64,000 bases of DNA from WVWN01 sp964563535. Its GTDB lineage: Bacteria > RBG-13-66-14 > B26-G2 > WVWN01. The DNA is taken from assembly GCA_964563535.1 (NCBI GenBank), contig CAZLXP010000002.1, positions 8,922 through 72,921 on the forward strand. The letters run 5' to 3'. Positions within the stretch are counted from its first letter, which is position 1. Every line of letters starts with the position of its first letter. This document shows, piece by piece, positions 31,618 to 39,549 of this stretch. The translations under genes were made by a program, and so were the position numbers. The notes beneath the pieces were generated by a model. That model did no database searches and was not told where the DNA came from. It saw only the letters and a program-made list of their open reading frames with translations.

Positions 31618-32199
31618 ATGAAAGTAATAGGCGTATGCGGTTCGCCCAGGCGGCGCGGCAACAGCGAACAACTACTCGACCTCGCCCTCGGCGTAATACA
31701 CGCGGAAGGCATCGATACCGTTAAAATTTTACTCGGCGGAAAACAAATATTGCCGTGCACCGCGTGCTTGAAGTGCAGGGAAAAAAGGGATGGTTTGTGT
31801 CACGGCCGCGACGACGACCTGGTGCCGGCGTTGCCGACGATATACGGCGCCGACGGCTTATTGCTCGCGACGCCGGTCTATTTCGGCGCCGCGACGGCCG
31901 AGATGACGGCCTTCGTAGACCGCGTAGGGTACGTATCGCGCGCCAACGGCGGCCTCTTGCGCCGCAAAGTCGGGGCGCCCATAGTCGTAGCCCGCCGCGC
32001 CGGCCAGAACTTTACCGTCGCTCAGCTCAATTATTTCTTCTTAATCAACGGGATGGTCGTGCCCGGCGCAAGTTATTGGCCTATAGCCTTCGGCGGCGCC
32101 CCGGGCGAAGCGCTCCAAGACGACGAAGGCGTATCCACGATTAAGGATTTGGCGCGAAACGTCGCCTGGCTCGTTAAGCAGATAGCTGGCAATAAATGA
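31618..32199 (+). CDS. flavodoxin-fold NAD(P)H-dependent FMN reductase
   Basis: The 193-residue protein begins MKVIGVCGSPRRRGNSEQLLD, the FMN-phosphate loop of iron-sulfur-flavoprotein/NADPH-FMN reductases. It has a Cys cluster in PCTACLKCREKRDGLC (compatible with a [4Fe-4S] site) and the FMN-contact GLLLATPVYFGAATAEMTAFVDR. Such proteins carry out low-potential electron transfer or quinone reduction in anaerobes. GAGGGG lies 6 nt before ATG 31618. The next gene starts 12 nt after its stop. Confidence 0.88.
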   Translation: MKVIGVCGSPRRRGNSEQLLDLALGVIHAEGIDTVKILLGGKQILPCTACLKCREKRDGLCHGRDDDLVPALPTIYGADGLLLATPVYFGAATAEMTAFVDRVGYVSRANGGLLRRKVGAPIVVARRAGQNFTVAQLNYFFLINGMVVPGASYWPIAFGGAPGEALQDDEGVSTIKDLARNVAWLVKQIAGNK

Positions 32200-32211
32200 G
32201 GAGTATAAGAC

Positions 32212-32724
32212 TTGCAATATAAAGACCTTAGCATAAACGAGCTAAAGGAACTTCTCAAGGCTTACGCGAAATGTTGGCTCGCCCACGACGGCTGCTGGTT
32301 TTTATCGGTAGAGGAGGGCTTAGGGACCGAGGAAGCGATAACGTACGACCGCGAGGCCTGGCGTAAGTTCGCACCGCTCGAGGCGCGGCGTGTAATGGAA
32401 GCTCGAGGCATTGAACCGGGCGGCGGCCTGGCGGCTTTGGCCGAGGCTTTGAAATTCCGTATGTACCGTTGGTTGAATGAACAAGAGGTTAAGTTATCAG
32501 GAAATACTTTAACTTTTAAGATGAAAGGGTGTAGGGTACAGGAGGCGCGGCGCCGCAAGGGCTTAGCCGATTTCCCCTGTAAATCGGTAGGAATTGTAGA
32601 ATTCGGCGAGTTTGCCCGGGCGGTAGACGAGCGGATTAAAACAGAGTGCGTTAAATGCCCGCCGGACGAACTGGCCGAGTATGAATTCTGTGCGTGGCGG
32701 TTTACTATAGAAGATACTGACTAA
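32212..32724 (+). CDS. DUF6125-like cytosolic protein
   Basis: The 170-residue protein has a helical N-terminus (LSINELKELLKAYAKCWLAHDGCWF) and the Cys-containing C-terminal half (KMKGCRVQEARRRKGLADFPCKSVG, CVKCPPDELAEYEFCAWRFTI). It resembles DUF6125 proteins found next to redox enzymes in anaerobes; function unknown. The start is TTG 32212 with GAGGAG 9 nt upstream. It probably forms an operon with the FMN reductase before it. Confidence 0.7.
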   Translation: MQYKDLSINELKELLKAYAKCWLAHDGCWFLSVEEGLGTEEAITYDREAWRKFAPLEARRVMEARGIEPGGGLAALAEALKFRMYRWLNEQEVKLSGNTLTFKMKGCRVQEARRRKGLADFPCKSVGIVEFGEFARAVDERIKTECVKCPPDELAEYEFCAWRFTIEDTD

Positions 32725-32931
32725 CAAGGCGACGAGGGCCTTGGCCCGTAAATTGACCCAGCTCGTAGGGGGTGTTGGCGGTTTCTTAAAAGAAAGATAG
32801 TTGGCCCAAAGGCCGGTTTCAAGGACGTTTTCAGCAAACGGCCTAAAACGGCCCGACGACGTAGACGCGGCGGTCGAGGAAATACTCAAACGCGACAGGC
32901 GTAAATTTTATGAGAGGTCAACGTTTGAGGC

Positions 32932-32965
32932 GCCCCGGCCGGTCCGGGGCCTTAAAAATTTTCCA
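32932..32965 (+). terminator. probable terminator before purC
   Basis: GCCCCGG (32932-32938) and CCGGGGC (32944-32950) form a 7-bp stem with a 5-nt loop; the tail is CTTAAAAATTTT rather than a clean T run. Confidence 0.45.
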
Positions 32966-32980
32966 GCCGATAAATAACAT

Positions 32981-33009
32981 TTGACAAGGTTGGTTTGTTT
33001 CTATAGAAT
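32981..33009 (+). promoter_or_regulatory. sigma70-type promoter of the purine gene cluster
   Basis: TTGACA (32981-32986) and TAGAAT (33004-33009) with a 17-nt spacer lie 40 nt before the purC start. No known purine riboswitch or PurBox was seen between them. Confidence 0.8.
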
Positions 33010-33048
33010 GGCGCGTCGTCGCGACGTTTACGGACACAAAGGAACGGC

Positions 33049-33753
33049 ATGCAAAAGGGCAAACTCCTATACGAGGGCAAGGCGAAGCGGATCTTCGAAA
33101 CCGACGACGAAGGAGTCCTATGGGCCGAATTTAAGGATAGCGCGACCGCTTTCGACGGCGGCAAGAAGGGTACTATTGAAGGGAAGGGCATATATAACGC
33201 TGCTATATCGGCCAATTTGTTCGCTAAGCTCGAGCGCGCGGGAATCGCGACCCACTTTTTGGAACAGGTGAACGAACGTTCGCTCCTGGTGAGAAGACTC
33301 AAGATGTTCCCGGTCGAGATCGTAATGCGGAATAAAATTGCCGGCAGCCTTGCCCGGCGATTCGCCCTCGAGCGGGGAACCGCCTTAAAAAAGGCCGTGC
33401 TCGAGTATTACCTTAAAAACGACGCCCTACACGACCCGATGATGAACCGGGGCCACGTCCTGGTATTGGGTTATATGACGGAAGCCAAATTAAGGCGCGT
33501 GGAGGAGGAAGCGGCCAAAGTTAACCGCGTATTGCGCAATTATATGAGAAAGCGGGGTTTGGAGTTAGTAGATTTCAAGTTGGAGTTTGGCGAACGGGGG
33601 CGGCGGATATACTTGGGCGACGAGATCTCGCCGGACACGTGCCGCATATGGGACGCGGCTACCCGCGAAGTTTTCGATAAGGACCGCTTCCGGTTCGACC
33701 TGGGCGAAGTAGAGAGCCACTACGCGGAATTAGTGCGCCGGCTGGCGGCGTGA
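33049..33753 (+). CDS. purC: SAICAR synthetase
   Basis: The 234-residue enzyme ligates aspartate to CAIR in purine synthesis. It has the family motifs LLYEGKAKRIFETDDE at the ATP site, NKIAGSLARRF, and the C-terminal VDFKLEFGERGRRIYLGDEISPDTCRIWD in pieces. Length is typical of bacterial PurC. ATG 33049 follows GGAA. It leads the purine-centred cluster and is followed by a small secreted protein gene, then purF. Confidence 0.97.
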   Translation: MQKGKLLYEGKAKRIFETDDEGVLWAEFKDSATAFDGGKKGTIEGKGIYNAAISANLFAKLERAGIATHFLEQVNERSLLVRRLKMFPVEIVMRNKIAGSLARRFALERGTALKKAVLEYYLKNDALHDPMMNRGHVLVLGYMTEAKLRRVEEEAAKVNRVLRNYMRKRGLELVDFKLEFGERGRRIYLGDEISPDTCRIWDAATREVFDKDRFRFDLGEVESHYAELVRRLAA

Positions 33754-33775
33754 CCCCGGCGGCGGGACGGGCCGG

Positions 33776-34285
33776 ATGATACTTCTTTTAATCGCCCTGT
33801 TGCTTTTACCGACGGCCATGCTGCCGCGGGAAGAGCTTTACCCCGTTGAACGGGTCGAAGTGGAAGCGCGCGACGCCGGCATCCCGGCGGATGCCCGCAG
33901 GGCCATCGTGGTCACGCGTACCGGGGGCAAGTCGCCCATAAAAATACTCAACGTCAAGGTATACGAAAAAGAGGCCGAGTTCAAGACGGTCCACGTCGAA
34001 TATATAGTCGTTTACCATAGCGGGGATTACGTCGTGGCGGAACGCAAAGTTGACTTCGACTCGTTCGAAAAAGTTTGGCTCGAACTCAATAAAAACCGCG
34101 GTTTTATGTTGCAAGATGCGGCCGAGGGTTCCAAAGACGAGCCGACTTATACGGTAAAGGTTAGGGAAATTAAACGCGACAATACGTTCAGCGTAACCGG
34201 CCCCCAAAATTTGGAGGACAAGAGGTATAATAATATAATTTCGGCCATAGAGAATTTTTGGCGCGACCAGCTAAAGATACAATAA
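33776..34285 (+). CDS. secreted or anchored protein of unknown function
   Basis: The 169-residue protein begins with a hydrophobic segment (MILLLIALLLLPTAML), either a signal peptide or an anchor. The mature part is charged and beta-rich (VEVEARDAGIPADARRAIVV, EFKTVHVEYIVVYHSGDYVV, YTVKVREIKRDNTFSVTG). No family is recognised. Sitting between purC and purF with short gaps, it is probably co-transcribed; a role in purine synthesis is not implied. Confidence 0.6.
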   Translation: MILLLIALLLLPTAMLPREELYPVERVEVEARDAGIPADARRAIVVTRTGGKSPIKILNVKVYEKEAEFKTVHVEYIVVYHSGDYVVAERKVDFDSFEKVWLELNKNRGFMLQDAAEGSKDEPTYTVKVREIKRDNTFSVTGPQNLEDKRYNNIISAIENFWRDQLKIQ

Positions 34286-34383
34286 CGGGCCGCCGGTTCA
34301 GGGTTGGCGGGCCCGGCTTCGACCCTATAACCGTTGGCCGAGCATTATGATACAAATAGGGCGTTTACTTCGCCTTTAACGTA

Positions 34384-35832
34384 ATGAAAACCCGTTACTA
34401 TCCCCAAGAATCTTGCGGCGTGTTCGGCATATTCGGGCATCCCGAAGCCGCCACCATAACGTACCTCGGCATATACGCGCTGCAACACCGCGGCCAGGAG
34501 TCCGCCGGCATCGTCGCGTCGGACGGGAAGCGCCTGCGTCAACACCGCGCGTTGGGATTGGTTAACGACATCTTCCGCGAAGACGTTCTTAAAGACCTCA
34601 AGGGTTACGCGGCCATAGGGCACGTCCGTTATTCGACCATGGGCGACACGAGCCTCGCCAACGCGCAACCGGTTAAGGTGGATTACTTGCGCGGTTCGCT
34701 GGCCGTGAGCCACAACGGCAACATCGTAAATGCTCTCCCGCTGCGCGAGGAACTGGAGCAACGCGGCTCGATATTCGCGACCACTTCGGACGCCGAGATT
34801 ATCATACACCTCATAGCCCGTAACGAAAGCAGCGAACTTGTGAAGGCGGTCCCCAACGCGCTTAAGCGTTTGGAGGGAGCGTATTCCGTCCTCTTTTTAG
34901 AGGAAAACCGGATGGTGGCGGCGCGCGACCCCCGCGGCTGGCGGCCCCTGTGCTTGGGCACACTCGGCAATGCCGTCGTCGTCGCGTCCGAGACCTGCGC
35001 TTTCGACCTCGTCGGCGCCAAGTACGAACGGGACGTTGAACCCGGCGAGGTTGTCGAGATTACTCCGCAAGGGGTAAAGTCCTACCAGCCCTTCGAGCCG
35101 GTGAAACCGGCGATGTGTATTTTTGAGCTCGTTTATTTTTCGCGGCCGGATTCGTACGTCTTCGGCCGCGGCGTCCACGAGGCGCGCAAAGCGCTGGGAG
35201 TGGGATTGGCGCGCGAAGAGGAACCGGGCTTCGGGGCCGATATGGTAATCGCGGTGCCCGACTCGTCGAATAGCGCGGCGTTGGGGTACGCCGAAGAGTC
35301 GGGGATCCCGTTCGAGCTCGGCATCATACGGAGCCATTACATAGGGCGGACGTTCATCGAACCCGAGCAGCGCATCCGCGCGTTCGGGACGCGGCTAAAA
35401 TATAACCCGGTGCGAGACCTTATCGCCGGGAAGGCGCTCGTCATCGTGGACGATTCGATCGTGCGGGGAACGACGTCGCGCAAGATAATCGACATCGTGC
35501 GCAACGCCGGGGCGTCCCACATCCACCTCCGCATCAGCTGCCCGCCGTGGCGCTGGCCCTGTTTCTACGGCATCGATACCCCCACGCGAGAAGAACTCAT
35601 CGGCTCGAGGCTGGCGGTGGACGAGATCGCCCGGTACATCGGCGTCGATTCGTTGCGGTACCTCTCGCTGGAGGGTTTGCGCCGCGCCATAGGCGGGAAC
35701 GTCTTGACGGAATACGACGTCGCGGAGCGCTTCTGCTCGGCTTGCTTTACCGGCGAATACCCGACGCCGATATACGAACAATATGCCAAGGACATGATGA
35801 CCCCGAAGCTCTTCGGCGACAAGATGTTCTAA
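34384..35832 (+). CDS. purF: amidophosphoribosyltransferase (Fe-S type)
   Basis: The 482-residue protein makes phosphoribosylamine from PRPP and glutamine. A ten-residue propeptide precedes the nucleophile Cys11 (ESCGVFGIFG). The glutaminase motifs HRGQESAGI and SHNGNIVN and the PRPP loop ALVIVDDSIVRGTTS are present. Cys in PAMCIFELVYF, SCPPWRWPCFYG and CSACFTGEYPTP match the ligands of the [4Fe-4S] cluster of the Bacillus-type enzyme, which is oxygen-sensitive. The second of three or four purine genes here, separated from purC by an unknown gene. Confidence 0.97.
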   Translation: MKTRYYPQESCGVFGIFGHPEAATITYLGIYALQHRGQESAGIVASDGKRLRQHRALGLVNDIFREDVLKDLKGYAAIGHVRYSTMGDTSLANAQPVKVDYLRGSLAVSHNGNIVNALPLREELEQRGSIFATTSDAEIIIHLIARNESSELVKAVPNALKRLEGAYSVLFLEENRMVAARDPRGWRPLCLGTLGNAVVVASETCAFDLVGAKYERDVEPGEVVEITPQGVKSYQPFEPVKPAMCIFELVYFSRPDSYVFGRGVHEARKALGVGLAREEEPGFGADMVIAVPDSSNSAALGYAEESGIPFELGIIRSHYIGRTFIEPEQRIRAFGTRLKYNPVRDLIAGKALVIVDDSIVRGTTSRKIIDIVRNAGASHIHLRISCPPWRWPCFYGIDTPTREELIGSRLAVDEIARYIGVDSLRYLSLEGLRRAIGGNVLTEYDVAERFCSACFTGEYPTPIYEQYAKDMMTPKLFGDKMF

Positions 35833-35837
35833 GCGTT

Positions 35838-36608
35838 ATGGTCGACGAGACGAAAGAGCCGATAGGTTACGCGCTGGCCATATTCGTCGCCTTCGTCGCG
35901 CTGGTTGCCGGGGCGAACGTTTTATGGGGGGCCTCGCCGGCTGCGGGCGGCGGCGGTTACGCGGCCGCAGGCAACGCGTTATTGTTCGTGGGCGCGGTCA
36001 CGGCGGTGGGGATGGCCTGGCCGCTCTGGCTCGCGGCGCGGGGGAGGTTGACGCTGCCGATTTGGCCTGCGCCGGGTACGGGAGACAATGCGCTCGCGGT
36101 GCTTGTAGTGGTGTTCGTCTTTGCGCGCGTCGATACCTTAATCGCGATATTCGCCGAGGGGCGTCCCTGGGGTTCGGCTCTCGCTACTTTCCTGGGAGGG
36201 GCGGCGCTCAATTTGGCGTCGGTTATGGCTACGTTCGGCGTTTTACTCCCGGCGCTGAAAGGGCGGATGCCGGTCGCGCCGGCTACCGTTGCCGCGGCCC
36301 TCGCTTTCACCCTCTACCACGTCGCGCAGTTTAATACGTTCGCGGCCGCTTTAAACCTCAAAACGTTGTTCGCCGTCGCCATATTCGGCCTCGGGTATTC
36401 GTTATATTACTTCTGGTCGCGGTCGCTCCTCTTGACGGCGATATTACACCACCTGGTGGCCACTACGAACTCGACGTACGTTCGGGATTTCGAGTTCGGC
36501 GAACTCGGCCCCCGTTTCTATTATTCGCTGGGCGTGGTCGTTTTATTTTTAACATTCGTCATAGCCAAGCGGCGCCTTTACGCCGCGGAACGTTTTACGC
36601 ATTTCTGA
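35838..36608 (+). CDS. multi-pass membrane protein, CPBP-like
   Basis: From ATG 35838, 5 nt after purF, the 256-residue protein has about eight hydrophobic segments. It carries FTLYHVAQFNTF and ILHHLVATTNST, spaced like the second and third motifs of CPBP/CAAX-type intramembrane proteases. The first motif (EExxxR) is not seen, so protease activity is doubtful. An upstream open frame overlapping purF is a shadow. Function unknown; it may simply ride in the operon. Confidence 0.6.
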   Translation: MVDETKEPIGYALAIFVAFVALVAGANVLWGASPAAGGGGYAAAGNALLFVGAVTAVGMAWPLWLAARGRLTLPIWPAPGTGDNALAVLVVVFVFARVDTLIAIFAEGRPWGSALATFLGGAALNLASVMATFGVLLPALKGRMPVAPATVAAALAFTLYHVAQFNTFAAALNLKTLFAVAIFGLGYSLYYFWSRSLLLTAILHHLVATTNSTYVRDFEFGELGPRFYYSLGVVVLFLTFVIAKRRLYAAERFTHF

Positions 36609-36632
36609 AGCTAGCTCGGAGGAAACGCCGCC

Positions 36633-37640
36633 GTGGTGACGTATAAGGAAGCCGGCGTAGACCAGGCCCACGCCGACCGTTTCGTCGGTCGCATAAAGAA
36701 GCTCTCGCACGTCCTCGACGAGAGGGGCGTAATCGGCGAAATCGGGTTGTTCTCCGGCCTGATGGACATAAGCGACCTGGGATATAAGGAACCGGTGCTG
36801 GCCGCCGGCACCGACGGCGTAGGTTCGAAATTGGAAATCGCCTTCGCGTTGGAGAATCACCATACCGTCGGCATCGACCTCGTCGCGCTGTCCGTAAACG
36901 ACGTTATCTGTTGCGGCGCGCGGCCCCTTTTTTTCTTGGATTATATGGCGGTCGGAAGGTTGGATTTGGAACAGGGGGAAGGCGTAATCAAAGGGGTCGT
37001 CGAGGGGTGCCGGCAGGCGGGATGCGCCCTCCTCGGCGGCGAGACGTCGCAACTGCCCACTTTCTACCACCCCGGGCGCTACGACCTCGCCGGTTTCGCG
37101 GTCGGGATAGTGGAACGTTCGAAAATTATCGACGGCTCGAAGGTTCGCCCGGGCGACGTCGTCCTGGGCCTCGCCTCGTCCGGCGCGCATTCCAACGGTT
37201 ATACGCTTATTCGAAAGATCGTCGAGGACCAGGGATTGGAATACTCGGAATATTTCGACGGCGGCCGAACGTTGGGAGAAGAGCTCTTGACGCCCATGAG
37301 GATCTACGTCGCGGAAATAATGGCCTTGGTCGACGGCGACGTCGACGTCCACGCTATCGCCCACGTGACGGGCGGCGGCATTCCAGGCAACCTCGCCCGC
37401 GTCTTACCCGAAGGCGTCGGCGCCCGGCTCGAGAAAGGCCGGTGGCCGGCGCATAAGATATTTACGAAAATCGCTGAATGGGGCGACGTCTCCGAGGCGG
37501 AGATGTACGCCGTATTTAATATGGGTTTGGGGATGTTGATAATCGTAGGCCGCGGCGACCAAAGGCGGGCGCTCGACGCCTTGGGAGAGGGGACCGTCGT
37601 GGGCGAGTGCACGAGCAGGGAAGGCGTCGATTTGGTTTAA
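36633..37640 (+). CDS. purM: phosphoribosylformylglycinamidine cyclo-ligase
   Basis: The 335-residue enzyme closes the imidazole ring to AIR. It has the PurM motifs VDQAHADRFVGRIKKL, LAAGTDGVGSKLEIA, HTVGIDLVALSVNDV (metal-binding), GGETSQLP and HVTGGGIPGNLARVLP. The GTG start 36633 follows GGAGGA by 9 nt (GTG 36636 is possible). No purL, purQ, purS or purN is in the window, so the preceding steps are encoded elsewhere. Confidence 0.96.
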   Translation: MVTYKEAGVDQAHADRFVGRIKKLSHVLDERGVIGEIGLFSGLMDISDLGYKEPVLAAGTDGVGSKLEIAFALENHHTVGIDLVALSVNDVICCGARPLFFLDYMAVGRLDLEQGEGVIKGVVEGCRQAGCALLGGETSQLPTFYHPGRYDLAGFAVGIVERSKIIDGSKVRPGDVVLGLASSGAHSNGYTLIRKIVEDQGLEYSEYFDGGRTLGEELLTPMRIYVAEIMALVDGDVDVHAIAHVTGGGIPGNLARVLPEGVGARLEKGRWPAHKIFTKIAEWGDVSEAEMYAVFNMGLGMLIIVGRGDQRRALDALGEGTVVGECTSREGVDLV

Positions 37641-37666
37641 TTTCTCGAAAGGATGAGCACTGGAAG

Positions 37667-38974
37667 ATGGGAGGTACCTATACCGGCGTACGTACGAAGG
37701 CGCTAGTAACCTACGTAGTCCTTTTTATTTTTTTCGGGACTTTATATTTTAGTTTGGGCACGGCGTTGGGTCGGGTAGCCGGTTTTGCGCACCTGAATTT
37801 CCTATTAAACGCCGACCACGAGCGTGTCATTACCGATTTAACGGATGCAACTGCCAACCACGACCGCACGGACGTACATCCGCTTTTCGTATTGTTTTTA
37901 AATCCCGTCGGCGTACTTTTGACTAGGGGGCTCGGTTCGCGGCTAGCCGCGGCCTTAGTGATGAATTCGGCAGCGGGCGCGTTGTGCGTCGTTATGACTA
38001 AGTCGTTCCTGCGGCGGGCGGGCTTGAGCGAGTTTTCGGCGTTTCTCTTCGCGGCGATATTGGGCTTGTCTGCCACCCATATTTTTTTCGGCTCGACGCC
38101 CGAGACGTGGATTTTCGCCGCGGCCGGCGTCATATTACTTTTCAACCTGGCGGTATTCGCGCCCGGTAATACGTCGCGGTTTTTACCGGCCTCCGTTTTC
38201 GCGTTCGGTATGGTAACGACGAACCTGGTCGTCGCGGCGGTCGCCTACGCCGCCGGTATGTGGAAAAGGATTACGTTTAAAACGCTGTTGGTCCGAACGG
38301 CGGTTTTCGGCGTTTTCGTCGCCGTGTGCGCGGCGGCGCTGAGCGTCGTTCAAAAACTTTTATACCCGGGGTCGGCGATATTTATCCTGCCGGAAATTTA
38401 CCGCCTAGAAATCGGTTCTTATTCGCCTATCGTAAAATATTTTAACGGCCTCACGGGGGCCTATCTCTTGGCCCGGTTGGCGAAGTTAGCCGCCGTCTTT
38501 ATAATCTACACCGTCGTCGCGCCGGCGACGGTCGTTCGGTGGTATTCCGCGGGCGAGTTTTGCCTCCCCCTCAAACCCTACGTCAACGTGGACCTGTCCC
38601 GCCTCGGCGCGCCCGGATTCGTTGCCGCGTCGTTTTGGGTCGCGCTGATCGTTTGGGCCGCGTATTCGATTATCAAGAACAAAGAAAACCGCACCCCTGT
38701 CCTGTTCGGGTTGCTTTTAACTTTGGCTTTTTATTTGGCGTTTTATTTTTTTTACGGAACGACTATGTACGTTTACGCCATAAGTACCGCGTTTCCGCTG
38801 CTTGGGTCGGTGGCCTTGGCGTTGCGTCCTTACGACCGGCCTGGGACTAAGGTTTTTTACGTACTGGGCGGGACCTTGACCTGCTTTCTATTATTGGAAC
38901 TGGTCAACAATGTGAATTTTTTGTACCGAATCTTCGTCGTCTACCGGGATTACCCTTTTCCTATATCACCCTGA
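37667..38974 (+). CDS. GT-C-like multi-pass membrane protein
   Basis: From ATG 37667 the 435-residue protein has about ten membrane segments. The first extracytoplasmic loop holds acidic and His residues (NADHERVITDLTDATANHDR, then TDVHPLF), the usual place of the catalytic Asp in GT-C glycosyltransferases, followed by GLSATHIFFGSTPETWIF. The match is to the general layout, not to a named family. It is downstream of purM and before a dCMP deaminase. An open frame starting 60 nt earlier overlaps purM and is not used. Confidence 0.6.
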   Translation: MGGTYTGVRTKALVTYVVLFIFFGTLYFSLGTALGRVAGFAHLNFLLNADHERVITDLTDATANHDRTDVHPLFVLFLNPVGVLLTRGLGSRLAAALVMNSAAGALCVVMTKSFLRRAGLSEFSAFLFAAILGLSATHIFFGSTPETWIFAAAGVILLFNLAVFAPGNTSRFLPASVFAFGMVTTNLVVAAVAYAAGMWKRITFKTLLVRTAVFGVFVAVCAAALSVVQKLLYPGSAIFILPEIYRLEIGSYSPIVKYFNGLTGAYLLARLAKLAAVFIIYTVVAPATVVRWYSAGEFCLPLKPYVNVDLSRLGAPGFVAASFWVALIVWAAYSIIKNKENRTPVLFGLLLTLAFYLAFYFFYGTTMYVYAISTAFPLLGSVALALRPYDRPGTKVFYVLGGTLTCFLLLELVNNVNFLYRIFVVYRDYPFPISP

Positions 38975-39030
38975 AGGATAAAAATCCTTAATCGACCAGG
39001 CAACGCGCGAGGGATATAAAGCTAAGCGAT

Positions 39031-39549
39031 ATGGACCTTCCTAAAGACATCGCGATTTTACTCGAGCAGCTCGGCATTGCGGAGACGCCGCCGGTTCAGC
39101 TGCGCAAGCGCAAGAGTTGGGACGAGTACTTTGTGGACATCGCCGCGCTCGTAGCCGAACGCTCGACCTGCCTGAGCCGCAACGTCGGCGCCGTTTTGGT
39201 TCGCGAGCGGCGCATCCTCGCGACGGGGTACAACGGCGCGCCGGCCGGCTTGCCGCACTGCCCGTTCTGCATCCGGAAGCTGAGCGGGGTGTCGTCCGGC
39301 GAGCGCCACGAGCTGTGCCGGGGCCTCCACGCGGAACAGAATTGTCTTATCCAATGCGCGCGCAACGGCGTCTCCAGCAACGAGGCGACGATATACGTAT
39401 ACGGCGGTACGCCCTGCGTCATTTGCGCCAAGATGTTGGTTAACGCCGGCGTGCGGCGGGTCGTCGCGACCGAGACGTACCCGGACGAATTGGGTTTGGC
39501 TATTATGGAGGAGGCCGGCATCGAGACCAAGGTCGTGGGAGGTTCCTAA
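39031..39549 (+). CDS. deoxycytidylate deaminase (ComEB-like)
   Basis: The 172-residue zinc enzyme converts dCMP to dUMP. It has the cytidine/deoxycytidylate deaminase signatures LHAEQNCLIQCA (catalytic His and Glu) and GGTPCVICAKML (two zinc Cys), plus the extra zinc-binding HCPFCIRKL segment typical of ComEB. It ends directly before the purH start codon, so nucleotide-related genes are grouped here. Confidence 0.93.
   Translation: MDLPKDIAILLEQLGIAETPPVQLRKRKSWDEYFVDIAALVAERSTCLSRNVGAVLVRERRILATGYNGAPAGLPHCPFCIRKLSGVSSGERHELCRGLHAEQNCLIQCARNGVSSNEATIYVYGGTPCVICAKMLVNAGVRRVVATETYPDELGLAIMEEAGIETKVVGGS

Larger units (their letters stand above)
32725..33048. other. intergenic region with a possible gene remnant, terminator and promoter
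   Basis: 324 nt. A frame from TTG 32801 to TAA 32977 encodes a basic 58-residue peptide (KRPDDVDAAVEEILKRDRRK) and is preceded in the same frame by similar coding-like sequence ending in TAG at 32800, as if a small gene were broken. A hairpin at 32932-32950 and the purC promoter at 32981-33009 complete the region. Confidence 0.4.

Noticed and set aside
35547..35837. N-terminal extension of the CPBP-like membrane protein
   Set aside because: It is an alternate frame inside purF, with Arg/His-rich composition typical of a shadow.
36300..36500. Active CAAX-type protease
   Set aside because: The EExxxR motif with the catalytic Glu pair is not seen, so only a CPBP-like membrane protein is claimed.
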